NCBI RefSeq assembly: GCF_009826895.1
Contig: NZ_WUMV01000010.1
Span: 186,001-250,000, forward strand
Direction: 5' to 3'
Source of the DNA: Stappia sediminis
GTDB lineage: Bacteria; Pseudomonadota; Alphaproteobacteria; Rhizobiales; Stappiaceae
Length of the DNA stretch: 64,000 nucleotides
Shown: positions 27,261 through 36,318 of the stretch, in pieces
Position numbering within the stretch: position 1 is the first letter of the stretch
How the letters are laid out: the number at the start of each line of letters is the position of its first letter
The notes under the pieces: generated by a model
What the model was told of the DNA's origin: nothing
The model's database searches: none
Seen by the model: only the letters and a program-made list of their open reading frames with translations
Translations under genes and position numbers: made by a program

Positions 27261-28496
27261 TCAGCGACCCAGGCTTGTTCTGCTGAGCCGCGCATGGCTG
27301 TTGAGATCATCGCTTTTGCGCCCCCCAAGCAGCCTGTCGTAGATGTCGGTTATCTTGTTCACATGCACATCGACGCCATAACTCGCGTAAGCACGTTCTT
27401 CCGCCGCCTTGACGATGTTCTCCCGGAACTTCGGGTCGTTTCGCAGCTTGTAAATGGGTTCCACGAAACTTTCCGGCCTATCCGGCGGAACCAGGATGCC
27501 GTTCACTCCGTCCTCGATCGCTTCCGGATTGCCGCCATCGCGCGTCGCCACCACCGGTGTCCCGAGGTACATGGCTTCAATAAGCGTCCTTCCGAATGGC
27601 TCGCGAACGGCCGGCACGAGAAGCGCGTCCACGGCATGAATGTAAGGCTCAATGGGTTGTCTGAAGCCCATCAGGCGAATGGCATCGCCAATGCCCAGTT
27701 CCTCCACGCGTTGCTTGACCTTTCCATCATATTTTGGCTCCCGCAGATTAGGCGCCCCGAACAACAGGCCCATGACCGGGACATCGGGATGTTGCTCCTT
27801 AAAAGCCGCAACAGCTTCAACGAAGGCAACCGGTCGTTTTCGCGAAACGATGCTGCCGAAGTAGCCCAGAAGAAGCGTATCCTCACGGCAGCCGAGTTCC
27901 TGAATAAGCCCGGAGCGGGCGGACGTGCGATCCGACGTTTTCAGCGGGACGTCGAAGGGGCTGTGCACCACCGCGAATTTGCCGTCGACGTTGCATATCG
28001 GCTTGCACGGCTTGGCGAAGCGCGAGACGGCAACGATATGATGAGATAGAACCGGGGCGAGATAATTCACGCCAAACGCTTCCGGATCCGCCCGATGATG
28101 CCAGACGTGCCTCGCGCCGGCGATCTGCGCCGGTATGCTCCATGCAGCGTGGATCTGACCGTCGTTCGTATGAAGAATGTCGACATTGTGCCGCTTCAGG
28201 AATGTTACGAGCGACGGAATTGCGCCGGATACGAAACGCGCCATCGAAATCATGTGTGCCACCGTCGAGCGGCCTTGCTCACGAACCAGCGGCGGCGCCC
28301 CGACGGGAGCGACAAGGAAAGGAATACCTTTTTCTTTGAGGTAAGATGCGACCGGGCCATCTTCCACGTGCAGCACCACAAGTGACCGATAGATATTCCG
28401 ATCAAGCGCTAATATCAGCTTGGTCGCGGAAACATGGCTCCCTCCGAAGCTGTTTCCAACAAATGGAAAGCAAATTGTGATGCGTCCATTACTCAT
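27261..28496 (-). CDS. Glycosyltransferase family 4
   Basis: A 411-residue GT-B enzyme: N-terminal FPFVGNSFGGSHVSA acceptor loop, then donor-domain motifs LLGYFGSIVSRKRPVAFVEA, GLLFGAPNLREPKYD, IRLMGFRQPIEPYI, VPAVREPFGRTLIEAMYLGTP (the E-x7-E region). The start at 28496 (MSNGRITICF) agrees with homologues; the frame opens 12 codons earlier. It overlaps nothing and is directly followed by the sulfotransferase. It likely adds one sugar to the lipid-linked repeat unit. Confidence 0.92.
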   Translation of the reverse strand: MSNGRITICFPFVGNSFGGSHVSATKLILALDRNIYRSLVVLHVEDGPVASYLKEKGIPFLVAPVGAPPLVREQGRSTVAHMISMARFVSGAIPSLVTFLKRHNVDILHTNDGQIHAAWSIPAQIAGARHVWHHRADPEAFGVNYLAPVLSHHIVAVSRFAKPCKPICNVDGKFAVVHSPFDVPLKTSDRTSARSGLIQELGCREDTLLLGYFGSIVSRKRPVAFVEAVAAFKEQHPDVPVMGLLFGAPNLREPKYDGKVKQRVEELGIGDAIRLMGFRQPIEPYIHAVDALLVPAVREPFGRTLIEAMYLGTPVVATRDGGNPEAIEDGVNGILVPPDRPESFVEPIYKLRNDPKFRENIVKAAEERAYASYGVDVHVNKITDIYDRLLGGRKSDDLNSHARLSRTSLGR

Positions 28497-28687
28497 TACT
28501 ACCACCGGACTCACTCTGGAATTCTTTACCACTTAGCTACGCTCACGCTAAGCGCACCTTTACAATCCACATTCCTCTGCGATATTTCAATGCTTGTTTC
28601 TACTACAGCATGCTTCGTTATTTTCCACGCCTGCCTCGTCAGGAAATTCCGCAACGAAACCTTCCTGCCTACCCTCGCATCCGTTGC

Positions 28688-30085
28688 TCAATCGGCCTTC
28701 ATGGATATATCGGGCTTCATACCCTCGACATTCGGCATCGTGGACGAGGAAGCTTTCAAGGCAGACGTATAGGCTGTCAGAAGACCAACCAGCAAAATCG
28801 TAGCCATCACGGCATGCGCGATATTAGCCCCCATCGCGCCGATGTAGTATATCGCGACAATCGCTGTCGCGTGAAAGGCCAAAGTGGCTATTACAACGAT
28901 CTTCAAGACCACCAATTGCCGCCCCATGGCAAGGAGGGCGGAGCGTGCAACGCTGCCGCTCAGCACCATCGCGACGGCGATCATCTGCACGGTCACCAAT
29001 GGCGCCGCGTCGATGAATTCATCTCCAAGGGTCCAGTGAATTATCGGATGGATCGTCAACGAAATGCCGATGAATATAAGCCCGCCCAAGCCGGCCAGAA
29101 GCAATTCCATTTGCATGACCGTCTTGCGAAATTCGTCGATTGCTCTGTCAGCCCAAAGCCGCGCCACATCGGGATACAATACGGCCTGAACCCGCACTCC
29201 GAATTGCAGCATCAATCGTCCAAAGCGCTTCGCGATGTGATAAAGACCCGCAGCCGACGGTCCAGCCAGTGCGCCGACAAATAAAGTATCGAGTTCGTTC
29301 GCCGTGGCCCGCAACGTCAGTTCGACGTTAGAGCCGATCGTGAAGGCCCACAATCCGGTAAATCTCTTGGAAACACCTCTTATTGGCGCCCAAAGCAAAC
29401 CCGAAGCACCCTTCCGGCGCAACTCAAACATCGCCAGAACGAAAAGAAATAATGAGCCAAGAATTTGGGTCATGGCAAATATAATAATAAAATATAAAAT
29501 TCCCTGCTCGAAAATAAGACCAAAAACGCACAAAACCAATCTCAGCATCAAATTTAGTAATGATGAATAGGCCATAATACGAAAACGGCCCGCAAGACGC
29601 ATCACCGCTGTAGGAAATCCATTGATATTGAATAGTAATATAGTCGAATAAATGAGAACTAGGTGCAAGGCTGCTTCGCTCACACCGATCAGCGGACCGA
29701 ATATCAGCGCCCCACCGATCGCCACCAAATAGGCTACCGCCGCCGCAGCGACATCGACCAGAAAGCCAAATTTCATGAGCGATTTATAGTCTTCTATATG
29801 CTCCGGCTTGCTCAGTTCCGCACCGTATTTGATGAGCGGTTGCCAGGATTGGAATGCGACGAGGCGCTGCACTGCGCGGCCATAACTTATCGTCAGTGCG
29901 AGGATTCCGAAATTTTCTGTCCCGAGAGCTCGGCCCGAGATGATGAATACAAGCAAGCCAATCAACGTGCCGAGAAAGTCACCAGTCAGAAGATGACCGA
30001 TGTTTATCAAGCGCAAGCGCAGCGCATCCCCTCCGTAGGAAAGGAGCGCGAACCTGTCAGTGACTTTTCGGACCGCGTTACGCAA
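28688..30085 (-). CDS. Polysaccharide flippase (Wzx / MOP superfamily)
   Basis: A 465-residue membrane protein with about twelve hydrophobic helices, beginning with LTGDFLGTLIGLLVFIISGR and RALGTENFGILALTISYG, the usual first two helices and loop of lipid-linked oligosaccharide flippases. It should move undecaprenyl-diphosphate-linked repeat units across the inner membrane for Wzy-dependent polymerisation. It lies about 190 bp before the GT4 gene on the same strand, a stretch in which no gene was found. Confidence 0.88.
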   Translation of the reverse strand: MRNAVRKVTDRFALLSYGGDALRLRLINIGHLLTGDFLGTLIGLLVFIISGRALGTENFGILALTISYGRAVQRLVAFQSWQPLIKYGAELSKPEHIEDYKSLMKFGFLVDVAAAAVAYLVAIGGALIFGPLIGVSEAALHLVLIYSTILLFNINGFPTAVMRLAGRFRIMAYSSLLNLMLRLVLCVFGLIFEQGILYFIIIFAMTQILGSLFLFVLAMFELRRKGASGLLWAPIRGVSKRFTGLWAFTIGSNVELTLRATANELDTLFVGALAGPSAAGLYHIAKRFGRLMLQFGVRVQAVLYPDVARLWADRAIDEFRKTVMQMELLLAGLGGLIFIGISLTIHPIIHWTLGDEFIDAAPLVTVQMIAVAMVLSGSVARSALLAMGRQLVVLKIVVIATLAFHATAIVAIYYIGAMGANIAHAVMATILLVGLLTAYTSALKASSSTMPNVEGMKPDISMKAD

Positions 30086-30165
30086 TTGTCATCATCACTC
30101 TTCGTTCGCCGGAAAAAGGGTCTCGTCCCGCCTCGTCGTTCACCGGCAAATCACCGGGCGGGCGC

Positions 30166-30873
30166 TCAGCATATCTCCATCAGTTCTTCGAGCCGGACAT
30201 CAAGCTCATCCAGATTGCAAATCACGCCGTGCGGACAATGATCTTCGCTCGGCGCGTCCACCTTGTGCACCCTTTCCGGGCGCTTGATCTGGACCGTAAG
30301 CCAACCGCGCGCGCGCGGCGTCACGAAATCCTTCATTGGATTGTCCGCGACATAGACGAGGGGCAAACCGAAGGGGGCGGCCCAGGCCTCCACCAGTTCG
30401 TAGGCACGTGGATGAGGTTTCCCGAATCCGGGCCCGAGGGCTCCGGTGTAGACGATACGCTCGATCACGCCTTCAAGGCCCAGCGCACGCACCTTTGCGC
30501 TCTGGGTTTCGGCCAGCCCGTCGGTAATCAAGGCAAGAGGCTCGCTCCGTGAGCGGTTCGCCAGGTAGCGCTCGCTGTCCTGCGCCAGGGAAATCGACGG
30601 CTCATGGCCCCGGTAGATCTCCACGAGGCTTTTCACCAGCCTGGCGTCTGCCGCCACGCCTGAACGTTCCAGAGCCCGATCGAAAATGTTGCCTCGCCCG
30701 CCCTCATCGAAAAGACCGATGCAGACATCCGCAAAACCGTTTATCGACCGTTCTTGAAGCAGCCATTTCCCGACCGCCTTGAACCCGCTGACGGCAAAAT
30801 CGCGTTCAAGGTAGAGCGTGTCGTCGAGATCGAATACCACAAGAGCGCGTGCCGCCATCGAGACCCCTTTCAT
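30166..30873 (-). CDS. HAD family hydrolase
   Basis: A 235-residue HAD phosphatase-like protein: motif I VVFDLDDTLYLERDF, motif II LALITDGLAETQ, motif III Lys in the HPRAYELV region (FGKPHPRAY) and motif IV VYVADNPMKDF. Its ATG (30871-30873) overlaps the TGA of the ATP-grasp gene as ATGA, so the two are translationally coupled; MAARALVVF at 30858 is an alternative start. Substrate unknown. Coupling suggests it acts on, or cleans up, the product of the ATP-grasp enzyme. Confidence 0.88.
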   Translation of the reverse strand: MKGVSMAARALVVFDLDDTLYLERDFAVSGFKAVGKWLLQERSINGFADVCIGLFDEGGRGNIFDRALERSGVAADARLVKSLVEIYRGHEPSISLAQDSERYLANRSRSEPLALITDGLAETQSAKVRALGLEGVIERIVYTGALGPGFGKPHPRAYELVEAWAAPFGLPLVYVADNPMKDFVTPRARGWLTVQIKRPERVHKVDAPSEDHCPHGVICNLDELDVRLEELMEIC

Positions 30874-31832
30874 CCTTCGAATACGGCAGCGTCATAGCGC
30901 AGCATGAGCGCGCCGGACCGCCAGTCGTCATTGGCCGAAGATCGGCGGCCGGTGAGTTCCTCAAGCAACCAGGTCGTGAAATGCGCCCCCGCATGATGAG
31001 CGAGCGGATAGCCCCCGCCGAAACGGGCGTTTATTTCGAAAACGCGCGGCCCGGCCACCTTGTCCAGAATGACCTGGAAGCACAGCACGCCGCGGGCATT
31101 CGGCAAAGCGCGCGAGACGCCCAGGGCAAGATCGCGAAAAACGGGCGCGCGCTCCGTGATGCCTTTTTCAACCTCTCCCGCGCGCACGCTGAGGCGCCGA
31201 TGCGGGACCGCGCAGCGAAGCTTGCCGCCGTCATCGATAAAGATATTGACCGTGTATTCCGGCCCTTCGAGCAATTGCTGAAGGATCATGGGCTCGTCGG
31301 GTTCGTCAGGCAGGTCGCCGGGCCCGCGGACGATGCGAATTCCGCGACTGGCGCTGCCGCCCGATGGCTTGAGAAACAACGGCCACGCGAGTTTTTCGGC
31401 GTTTTCCCGGCCATACGCCAGCGTATGGGTCTCCGGTACCGGCACTCCGGCCGCATCCAGCGTTTCGGCGGTAAGGAGCTTGTCCCGCACCACGTCGACC
31501 ACGGATTGCGGGGAAACATGAATGCGCGTACCGCATTCGGCAAAACGGCCGATATTTCGCGAATAGACACTCAATTCGGGATCGATCGTCGGGACGATGA
31601 GATCGACATCGTGGCGAGCGCAGATTTCAAGCATGCACTCGACGAACGCCGGGTCGCCGCATCGGGGCACGGCAAAAGCCTTGTCCGCCAGCCGGCAGGC
31701 CGGGCTCAGGCCCGGCTCCATATCGCACGCCAAAATCCTGATATCGATATTCGCGGTGCGTGCGCTTGCCCTGAAGCACTCCAGCAGCCCCACCCGCCGT
31801 CCCGCCGATGATAGCAACAAGGTGACAGCCAT
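30870..31832 (-). CDS. ATP-grasp domain ligase (CarB/PylC-like)
   Basis: A 320-residue protein. An N-terminal Rossmann-like pre-ATP-grasp domain (TLLLSSAGRRVGLLECFR, DLIVPTIDPELSVYS) is followed by the ATP-grasp domain: WPLFLKPSGGSASRGI (nucleotide Lys and glycine loop), ILQQLLEGPEYTVNIF, and the Mg site VFEINARFGGGYPLAHHAG. Such enzymes join a carboxylate to an amine through an acyl phosphate. The start MAVTLLLSS at 31832 sits ten bases after the DegT stop codon. In this locus it may attach an acid to the amino sugar made by DegT, but that is inference. Confidence 0.87.
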   Translation of the reverse strand: MAVTLLLSSAGRRVGLLECFRASARTANIDIRILACDMEPGLSPACRLADKAFAVPRCGDPAFVECMLEICARHDVDLIVPTIDPELSVYSRNIGRFAECGTRIHVSPQSVVDVVRDKLLTAETLDAAGVPVPETHTLAYGRENAEKLAWPLFLKPSGGSASRGIRIVRGPGDLPDEPDEPMILQQLLEGPEYTVNIFIDDGGKLRCAVPHRRLSVRAGEVEKGITERAPVFRDLALGVSRALPNARGVLCFQVILDKVAGPRVFEINARFGGGYPLAHHAGAHFTTWLLEELTGRRSSANDDWRSGALMLRYDAAVFEG

Positions 31833-31842
31833 CAGCCGGCCC

Positions 31843-33135
31843 CTACACGGAAGTGCGCGCTTGGGCAGGCGTTTCCGGCTGCCGTGCGCCACGGACCGCG
31901 GCATGATCGACCGCTTCGCCCATCACGCGCGCCACGCAATCCGCAACGTGCTGCATGTCATCTTCGCCCTGGCAGGGGTCCACGAGGAAAGCAAGGCTCG
32001 TTTCGCCAAGCTCCGCTGCAATGCGAAGCGGTTCAGGCGGCACGAAACCCGCATCGATGAACGCCTTTTCCCGGTAGATTTCGGAGCAGCTTCCGCTGAA
32101 GCACGGGACGCCGAGGTCCAGAACGGCTTGCATGATCGCGTCCCGTGTCCAACCCGGCTTCAGCACGTCGGGCCGCACGAAGGTGTAGAACCGATACCAT
32201 GCATGGCGGATTTCAGCGGGAGGCTCCGGCGTTCGAAGTCCTGGCACCTGGCGGAATGCACGCATCAGGATGGCGGCGTTTTCACGTCGCCTTTCATGCC
32301 ACTCGGGCAGCCTTTCAAGCTGCCTGAGGCCGAGTGTAGCCTGAATTTCCATCATCCGGTAATTGGAGCCGAATGTCTCGTGCAGCCACCGGAAACCGGG
32401 AGGGTGGTCCCGCCGATGCACGGCGTCGTACGATTTGCCGTGGTCCTTGCGGCTCCAGATCTTGTTCCACCAGTCGTCATCGTCCAGCGCCAGGAGCCCC
32501 CCTTCGCCCCCGGTCGTGATGATCTTGTCCTGGCAGAACGAGAATGTTGAGATATTGCCAAGGCTGCCGACGGGACGGCCCTTGTATTCGCCGCCGTGTG
32601 CCTGGGCGCAATCTTCTATGACGACCAGATCATGCTCACGTGCAAGCTGCATGATCGGATCCATATCGGCCGGCCAACCGCCAAGATGAACGACGATGAC
32701 GGCACGCGTTTTCGAGGTGAGCACCTTTTGGATCGTATCCGCCGTGATCGCCTGATTGTCCTGATCGACATCGGCGAAAACCGGAACGCCGCCCGCCATG
32801 GCGACGCAGGAGGCCGAGGCGACGAAGCTCCTGGGCGTGACGACGACTTCATCGCCCGCTTTCAAGTCGAGCGCATAAAGCGCGAGGTCGAGAGCGACCG
32901 TGCCGTTGGAGACCGCCACCGCATGCCGCCTGCCGAGAAGCTCCGCATAGGCCGCTTCGAATTCGCCCACCTTTTCGCCGGTCCAGGCATTAACCCTGCC
33001 TGAACGCAGTACATTGACGACATCCTCGATCTGCTCATCGTCGAATTCAGGCCAGCGACGCACGGCGAACCTCCCAGAACGATCGAGCGATGTTCGGCTG
33101 ATGCCATACGGTCTTGGCGTAATTTGAAGCCGCAA
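31843..33135 (-). CDS. DegT/DnrJ/EryC1/StrS family sugar aminotransferase
   Basis: A 430-residue PLP enzyme. Landmarks are AVSNGTVALDLALYALDLK, DEVVVTPRSFVASAS, VVIEDCAQAHGGEYKG and the PLP lysine in FSFCQDKIITTGGEGG, then SNYRMMEIQATLG. These enzymes aminate keto-sugar nucleotides; with the 4,6-dehydratase in the same locus the expected product is a UDP-4-amino-4,6-dideoxy sugar. The first about 20 residues are not conserved and the start could be slightly downstream. Gene spacing of 10-40 bp on both sides indicates one operon with the PGT-formyltransferase and ATP-grasp genes. Confidence 0.92.
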   Translation of the reverse strand: MRLQITPRPYGISRTSLDRSGRFAVRRWPEFDDEQIEDVVNVLRSGRVNAWTGEKVGEFEAAYAELLGRRHAVAVSNGTVALDLALYALDLKAGDEVVVTPRSFVASASCVAMAGGVPVFADVDQDNQAITADTIQKVLTSKTRAVIVVHLGGWPADMDPIMQLAREHDLVVIEDCAQAHGGEYKGRPVGSLGNISTFSFCQDKIITTGGEGGLLALDDDDWWNKIWSRKDHGKSYDAVHRRDHPPGFRWLHETFGSNYRMMEIQATLGLRQLERLPEWHERRRENAAILMRAFRQVPGLRTPEPPAEIRHAWYRFYTFVRPDVLKPGWTRDAIMQAVLDLGVPCFSGSCSEIYREKAFIDAGFVPPEPLRIAAELGETSLAFLVDPCQGEDDMQHVADCVARVMGEAVDHAAVRGARQPETPAQARTSV

Positions 33136-33171
33136 GAGACCCCGCCCTGACGGTTCCGGCGCAAGCGACGA

Positions 33172-34785
33172 TCATGCCCCACCCTCCAAGGCCGAATGGT
33201 ATGAAGACGTCTCGCGCCAGGACCGCTCGCCATGTCGGCACCAGGGCATAACCCTAATACATTTGCCATCACCACAAGTGACGATATAACCGTCAGGCGT
33301 TTCTCTTATTACCATCCCGGGTTCGCTGCTGGCCTCGCCTTCGACAGGCGAAAAGCGGGCTTTTGCAATTCGATGAGAGTTCCCGCCGATCTCTCCATAA
33401 ATACCGGAAGGCGTGTCGGCATACATACTGACATTGCGCAAGATTTCATCCGCAGAGGCAGTCCAGTCGATGCGACGATCCTTGATCTGCAAATCACCGC
33501 AATAGGTCGCCAATTGATTGTCCTGCTCGATCCGAGGTGGATTGCCGGAGTGGATCAATTCGAGGGCACTCGGCAACATCGAAGCAAGCGTATCTGACTG
33601 CTTGCGCCAGAGACTTTCAATCGTTTCCCCGCGATCCAGACTTATCTGCGTTTGCATAAGCAACGGCCCCGTGTCATCCGCGCGTTCGATCCAATGCAAC
33701 GTTGCGCCGGTGGCGGGAAGATTTTCCAGCACGGCATGGGAAACGGCGCACCGTCCCCTCATCAGTGGCAAGGAAGAAGGATGAAAGCCGATTGTTCGCA
33801 AATTCGGGATAGATCCCACACAAGGTGAAAACAATTGCGGCCGATCCAGCAGCAAGAGAATGTCCGGATCGAATTCAACCACTAATGAAGCAAATTCGGC
33901 CTCACCAATTTCCGCAGCTCCTGCTCCGAGGGTGGTTGAGTATTCAAGTCCGGTGCTAATGGTCGTTTCAGGGTCAGGCCAGTCCTGTGAATCTACCGGA
34001 ATAGAAAGAACGCGCGATGCCTCATAACCGTCTTCGATCAAGGCATCACGCGCTCTCGCCAGAAGATGTGGTGGTCCTGCCAACGCAATTCGCATCTGCT
34101 GGCGCTTTGACGGGCGCCCGCCTTTTGATGTCACTTCGCGCGATCGATCAACCAAAAATGCCTGCGCCAACGCCAATGGTTTTTCGCGCACTCGCTCGCC
34201 ACGTAAAAGCATATTTACAGTAAGAACCAAAAGCCAAAAGTCTATAAGAGGCGTTCTATTTTCGATATACCAGAGGTCGAGCGCGAGCTTCTGGATGTTG
34301 GTGAGTTTGGTTCCCCCGTTCACCTGCGCCCAACCGGTTAATCCAGGCCGCGTACGTCCACGCATTACGCCCCAATGACCAAAGGTCGATACCGTAACAG
34401 GCAGAAGCGGGCGAGGCCCTATGAAACTCATATGGCCGATCAGTATTAAAAGTAATTGCGGGATTTCGTCGAGCCGTAGCCTTCGCACAAGGCGCGTCAC
34501 GCGAGTCTCGCGCTCACTATCAGGAAGCAGACATCCAGCCGAATCGCGGCGGTCGTTCATTGTTCGAAATTTGATGACCGTAAAGTTTTGCCCATGGAGT
34601 CCGCTCCGCACCTGCCGAAACATGATCGGGCGCCCAAGCGTCGCCCAAACGGAAAGCGCGGTCAGGGCTGCCGGAATAGAAAAGGCAATCAGCATAATCA
34701 GCGCTGCTGCCCGGCCGCCAAATCCGGCAATTGTCGAAGCAGGACGCAATCGTACGCTCGAGTCTTTTTCCGTTTCCGCTAACAC
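33172..34785 (-). CDS. Bifunctional phosphoglycosyl transferase - formyltransferase fusion
   Basis: A 537-residue two-domain protein. Residues 1-205 form a monotopic phosphoglycosyl transferase (PglC/WcaJ C-terminal type): one N-terminal membrane segment, FTVIKFRTMND, the catalytic Asp-Glu dyad in RRLRLDEIPQL (106-107), GHMSFIGPRPLLP and RTRPGLTGWAQVNG. Residues 231-537 form a formyltransferase: Rossmann-like start MRIALAGPPHLL, FHPSSLPLMRGR (His 335), ATLHWIERADDTGPLL with the catalytic-type Asp, and a Fmt-like C-terminal domain. The Asn that normally precedes the His by two residues is Gly 333. The expected role is to load a sugar phosphate on undecaprenyl phosphate and N-formylate its amino group. 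Confidence 0.92.
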   Translation of the reverse strand: MLAETEKDSSVRLRPASTIAGFGGRAAALIMLIAFSIPAALTALSVWATLGRPIMFRQVRSGLHGQNFTVIKFRTMNDRRDSAGCLLPDSERETRVTRLVRRLRLDEIPQLLLILIGHMSFIGPRPLLPVTVSTFGHWGVMRGRTRPGLTGWAQVNGGTKLTNIQKLALDLWYIENRTPLIDFWLLVLTVNMLLRGERVREKPLALAQAFLVDRSREVTSKGGRPSKRQQMRIALAGPPHLLARARDALIEDGYEASRVLSIPVDSQDWPDPETTISTGLEYSTTLGAGAAEIGEAEFASLVVEFDPDILLLLDRPQLFSPCVGSIPNLRTIGFHPSSLPLMRGRCAVSHAVLENLPATGATLHWIERADDTGPLLMQTQISLDRGETIESLWRKQSDTLASMLPSALELIHSGNPPRIEQDNQLATYCGDLQIKDRRIDWTASADEILRNVSMYADTPSGIYGEIGGNSHRIAKARFSPVEGEASSEPGMVIRETPDGYIVTCGDGKCIRVMPWCRHGERSWRETSSYHSALEGGA

Positions 34786-34827
34786 GCTGCCCCCTGTTTC
34801 CGATTACCAGGTCTCCAAATGCAAATG

Positions 34828-36183
34828 TCACTTTGCGCTCGATGAAATTGCCAATTTGGAATTGACTTCAGTCGTCTTATCCTTGGCATTGTCGCTTTGG
34901 GACAACGTATTGCCCAGCTTGGAGAAACCACTGCTTTCTCCCTCGCGAAGCATTCGCACCATCACGACATCCCCGGGCTCGAGAAGCGTGTCTGTATTAC
35001 CGCGGAATATATTGGTCTCACGGCCATTATCGCGACGGACCATAAACTCGAGCGTAACTTGCTTGTTATCTTTCAACTCCTCTTCAGACATGGTGGAAAG
35101 GAGTACTAGTTGCTCCTCCGCCGTGCGCCGTTCAAAAATTATAGTTGCCAAGGAAGTGTTTCTTTTCTGCAATTCATCCAGAAGCCGCATTTTTCTCGTC
35201 TGTTCGAGGCTAGAAAGCTCTCGCTTTTGCTGACCGACCCCTCTTCTCTCATCCGAAATCATAGTCAAAACCTGAAGCATACGTGCTTCTTCATTTGTTA
35301 ACTGACGTTCGATATTGGAAACATTCGATAAAGTCTGAATACCCCGCTCCTGAAGCCCTTTGGCACGGTCGAGGTCTGCTTTTGTGAATTCGATTGCCTT
35401 TTCAAGCTTGCCGTAGAGTTTGTTGAATAGATCGAGGCTAAGTTCAGCTTCCTTCAACCCTTCTTTGAGATTTTCTCGTTGCTCGACAAAACCCTTTACG
35501 TCTGCCCGCAGTATCTTGAGTTCAATTTCGCGGTACAAATTGACAAGGGATTCGTCCATATACGGTCGGGCCATTGCCGGAATGTCGGAATCAAGAATCT
35601 CAACGCGGTTTTCCAACTGAGCTGTTACACGCGCGTACGCGATTGCCTCAGCAATTATATTGGCCTTGAGCGATGACAGCTGACCGCGCACTCGCGCACG
35701 CTGCAGGAAAGGATCTTCGGCCGGTTTTGAGGTTATTTGACCGCCCGCGAGGCCAATCGCCTTTTCGATCGTGAGTTTCGGTTGATAAGAGTAAGAGCCC
35801 GGACTTTGGACGTCTCCGATTACGAAGACAGGACGGTACTCCGCTACGGAGAGGCCAATCCTCGGCTTACGAAAGATTTCACTTTCTATGTACCGTTGAG
35901 TTACTTTTTGGAGTGCAGCACGCAGCGTAAGCCCGGAAATCTTCACGCCACCCACAAAAGGCGCCTGTATTTCGCCGCTATCTGAAATCATCAGGTCAAT
36001 CGGGTCTTTCTCGTCATCCAGAATATCGAATTTGACGGTATCACCCGGCGCGAGAAGAATTTCCAGATCCTCGGCTTCTCGATCCAAGGAGGAAGCTGCC
36101 AAAGCGCTGGAAAGTGACCATAACAACAAGATAGTTGCTACTGCGCAATGCAACGGCTTCCCGCTATATCGTTGCGTCGACAT
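34828..36183 (-). CDS. Outer-membrane polysaccharide export protein, ExoF-like
   Basis: A 451-residue protein with a Sec signal peptide (ATILLLWSLSSALAAS) without a lipobox Cys. The polysaccharide export domain starts LAPGDTVKFDILDDE and continues ISDSGEIQAPFVGGVKISG; an SLBB-type segment VFVIGDVQSPGSYSY ... LTIEKAIGLAGG follows. Residues about 190-370 are long coiled coil, and the end has a second SLBB-like segment before LLEPGDVVMVRM. This is the layout of rhizobial ExoF, a periplasmic/outer-membrane partner of ExoP. The ExoP-like gene lies directly upstream. Confidence 0.9.
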   Translation of the reverse strand: MSTQRYSGKPLHCAVATILLLWSLSSALAASSLDREAEDLEILLAPGDTVKFDILDDEKDPIDLMISDSGEIQAPFVGGVKISGLTLRAALQKVTQRYIESEIFRKPRIGLSVAEYRPVFVIGDVQSPGSYSYQPKLTIEKAIGLAGGQITSKPAEDPFLQRARVRGQLSSLKANIIAEAIAYARVTAQLENRVEILDSDIPAMARPYMDESLVNLYREIELKILRADVKGFVEQRENLKEGLKEAELSLDLFNKLYGKLEKAIEFTKADLDRAKGLQERGIQTLSNVSNIERQLTNEEARMLQVLTMISDERRGVGQQKRELSSLEQTRKMRLLDELQKRNTSLATIIFERRTAEEQLVLLSTMSEEELKDNKQVTLEFMVRRDNGRETNIFRGNTDTLLEPGDVVMVRMLREGESSGFSKLGNTLSQSDNAKDKTTEVNSKLAISSSAK

Positions 36184-36318
36184 CGCATAGCCTCCAATAC
36201 TTAGGATGCTCGATACATCCGCTAGCCAAGCTTGTTAGCTTCACGTCCGATAGCCCTCACAAAGCGTTGTCTCATCATGGAATCTGATTGGAACCACCAT
36301 CCAAAGGCATCCATTCAG

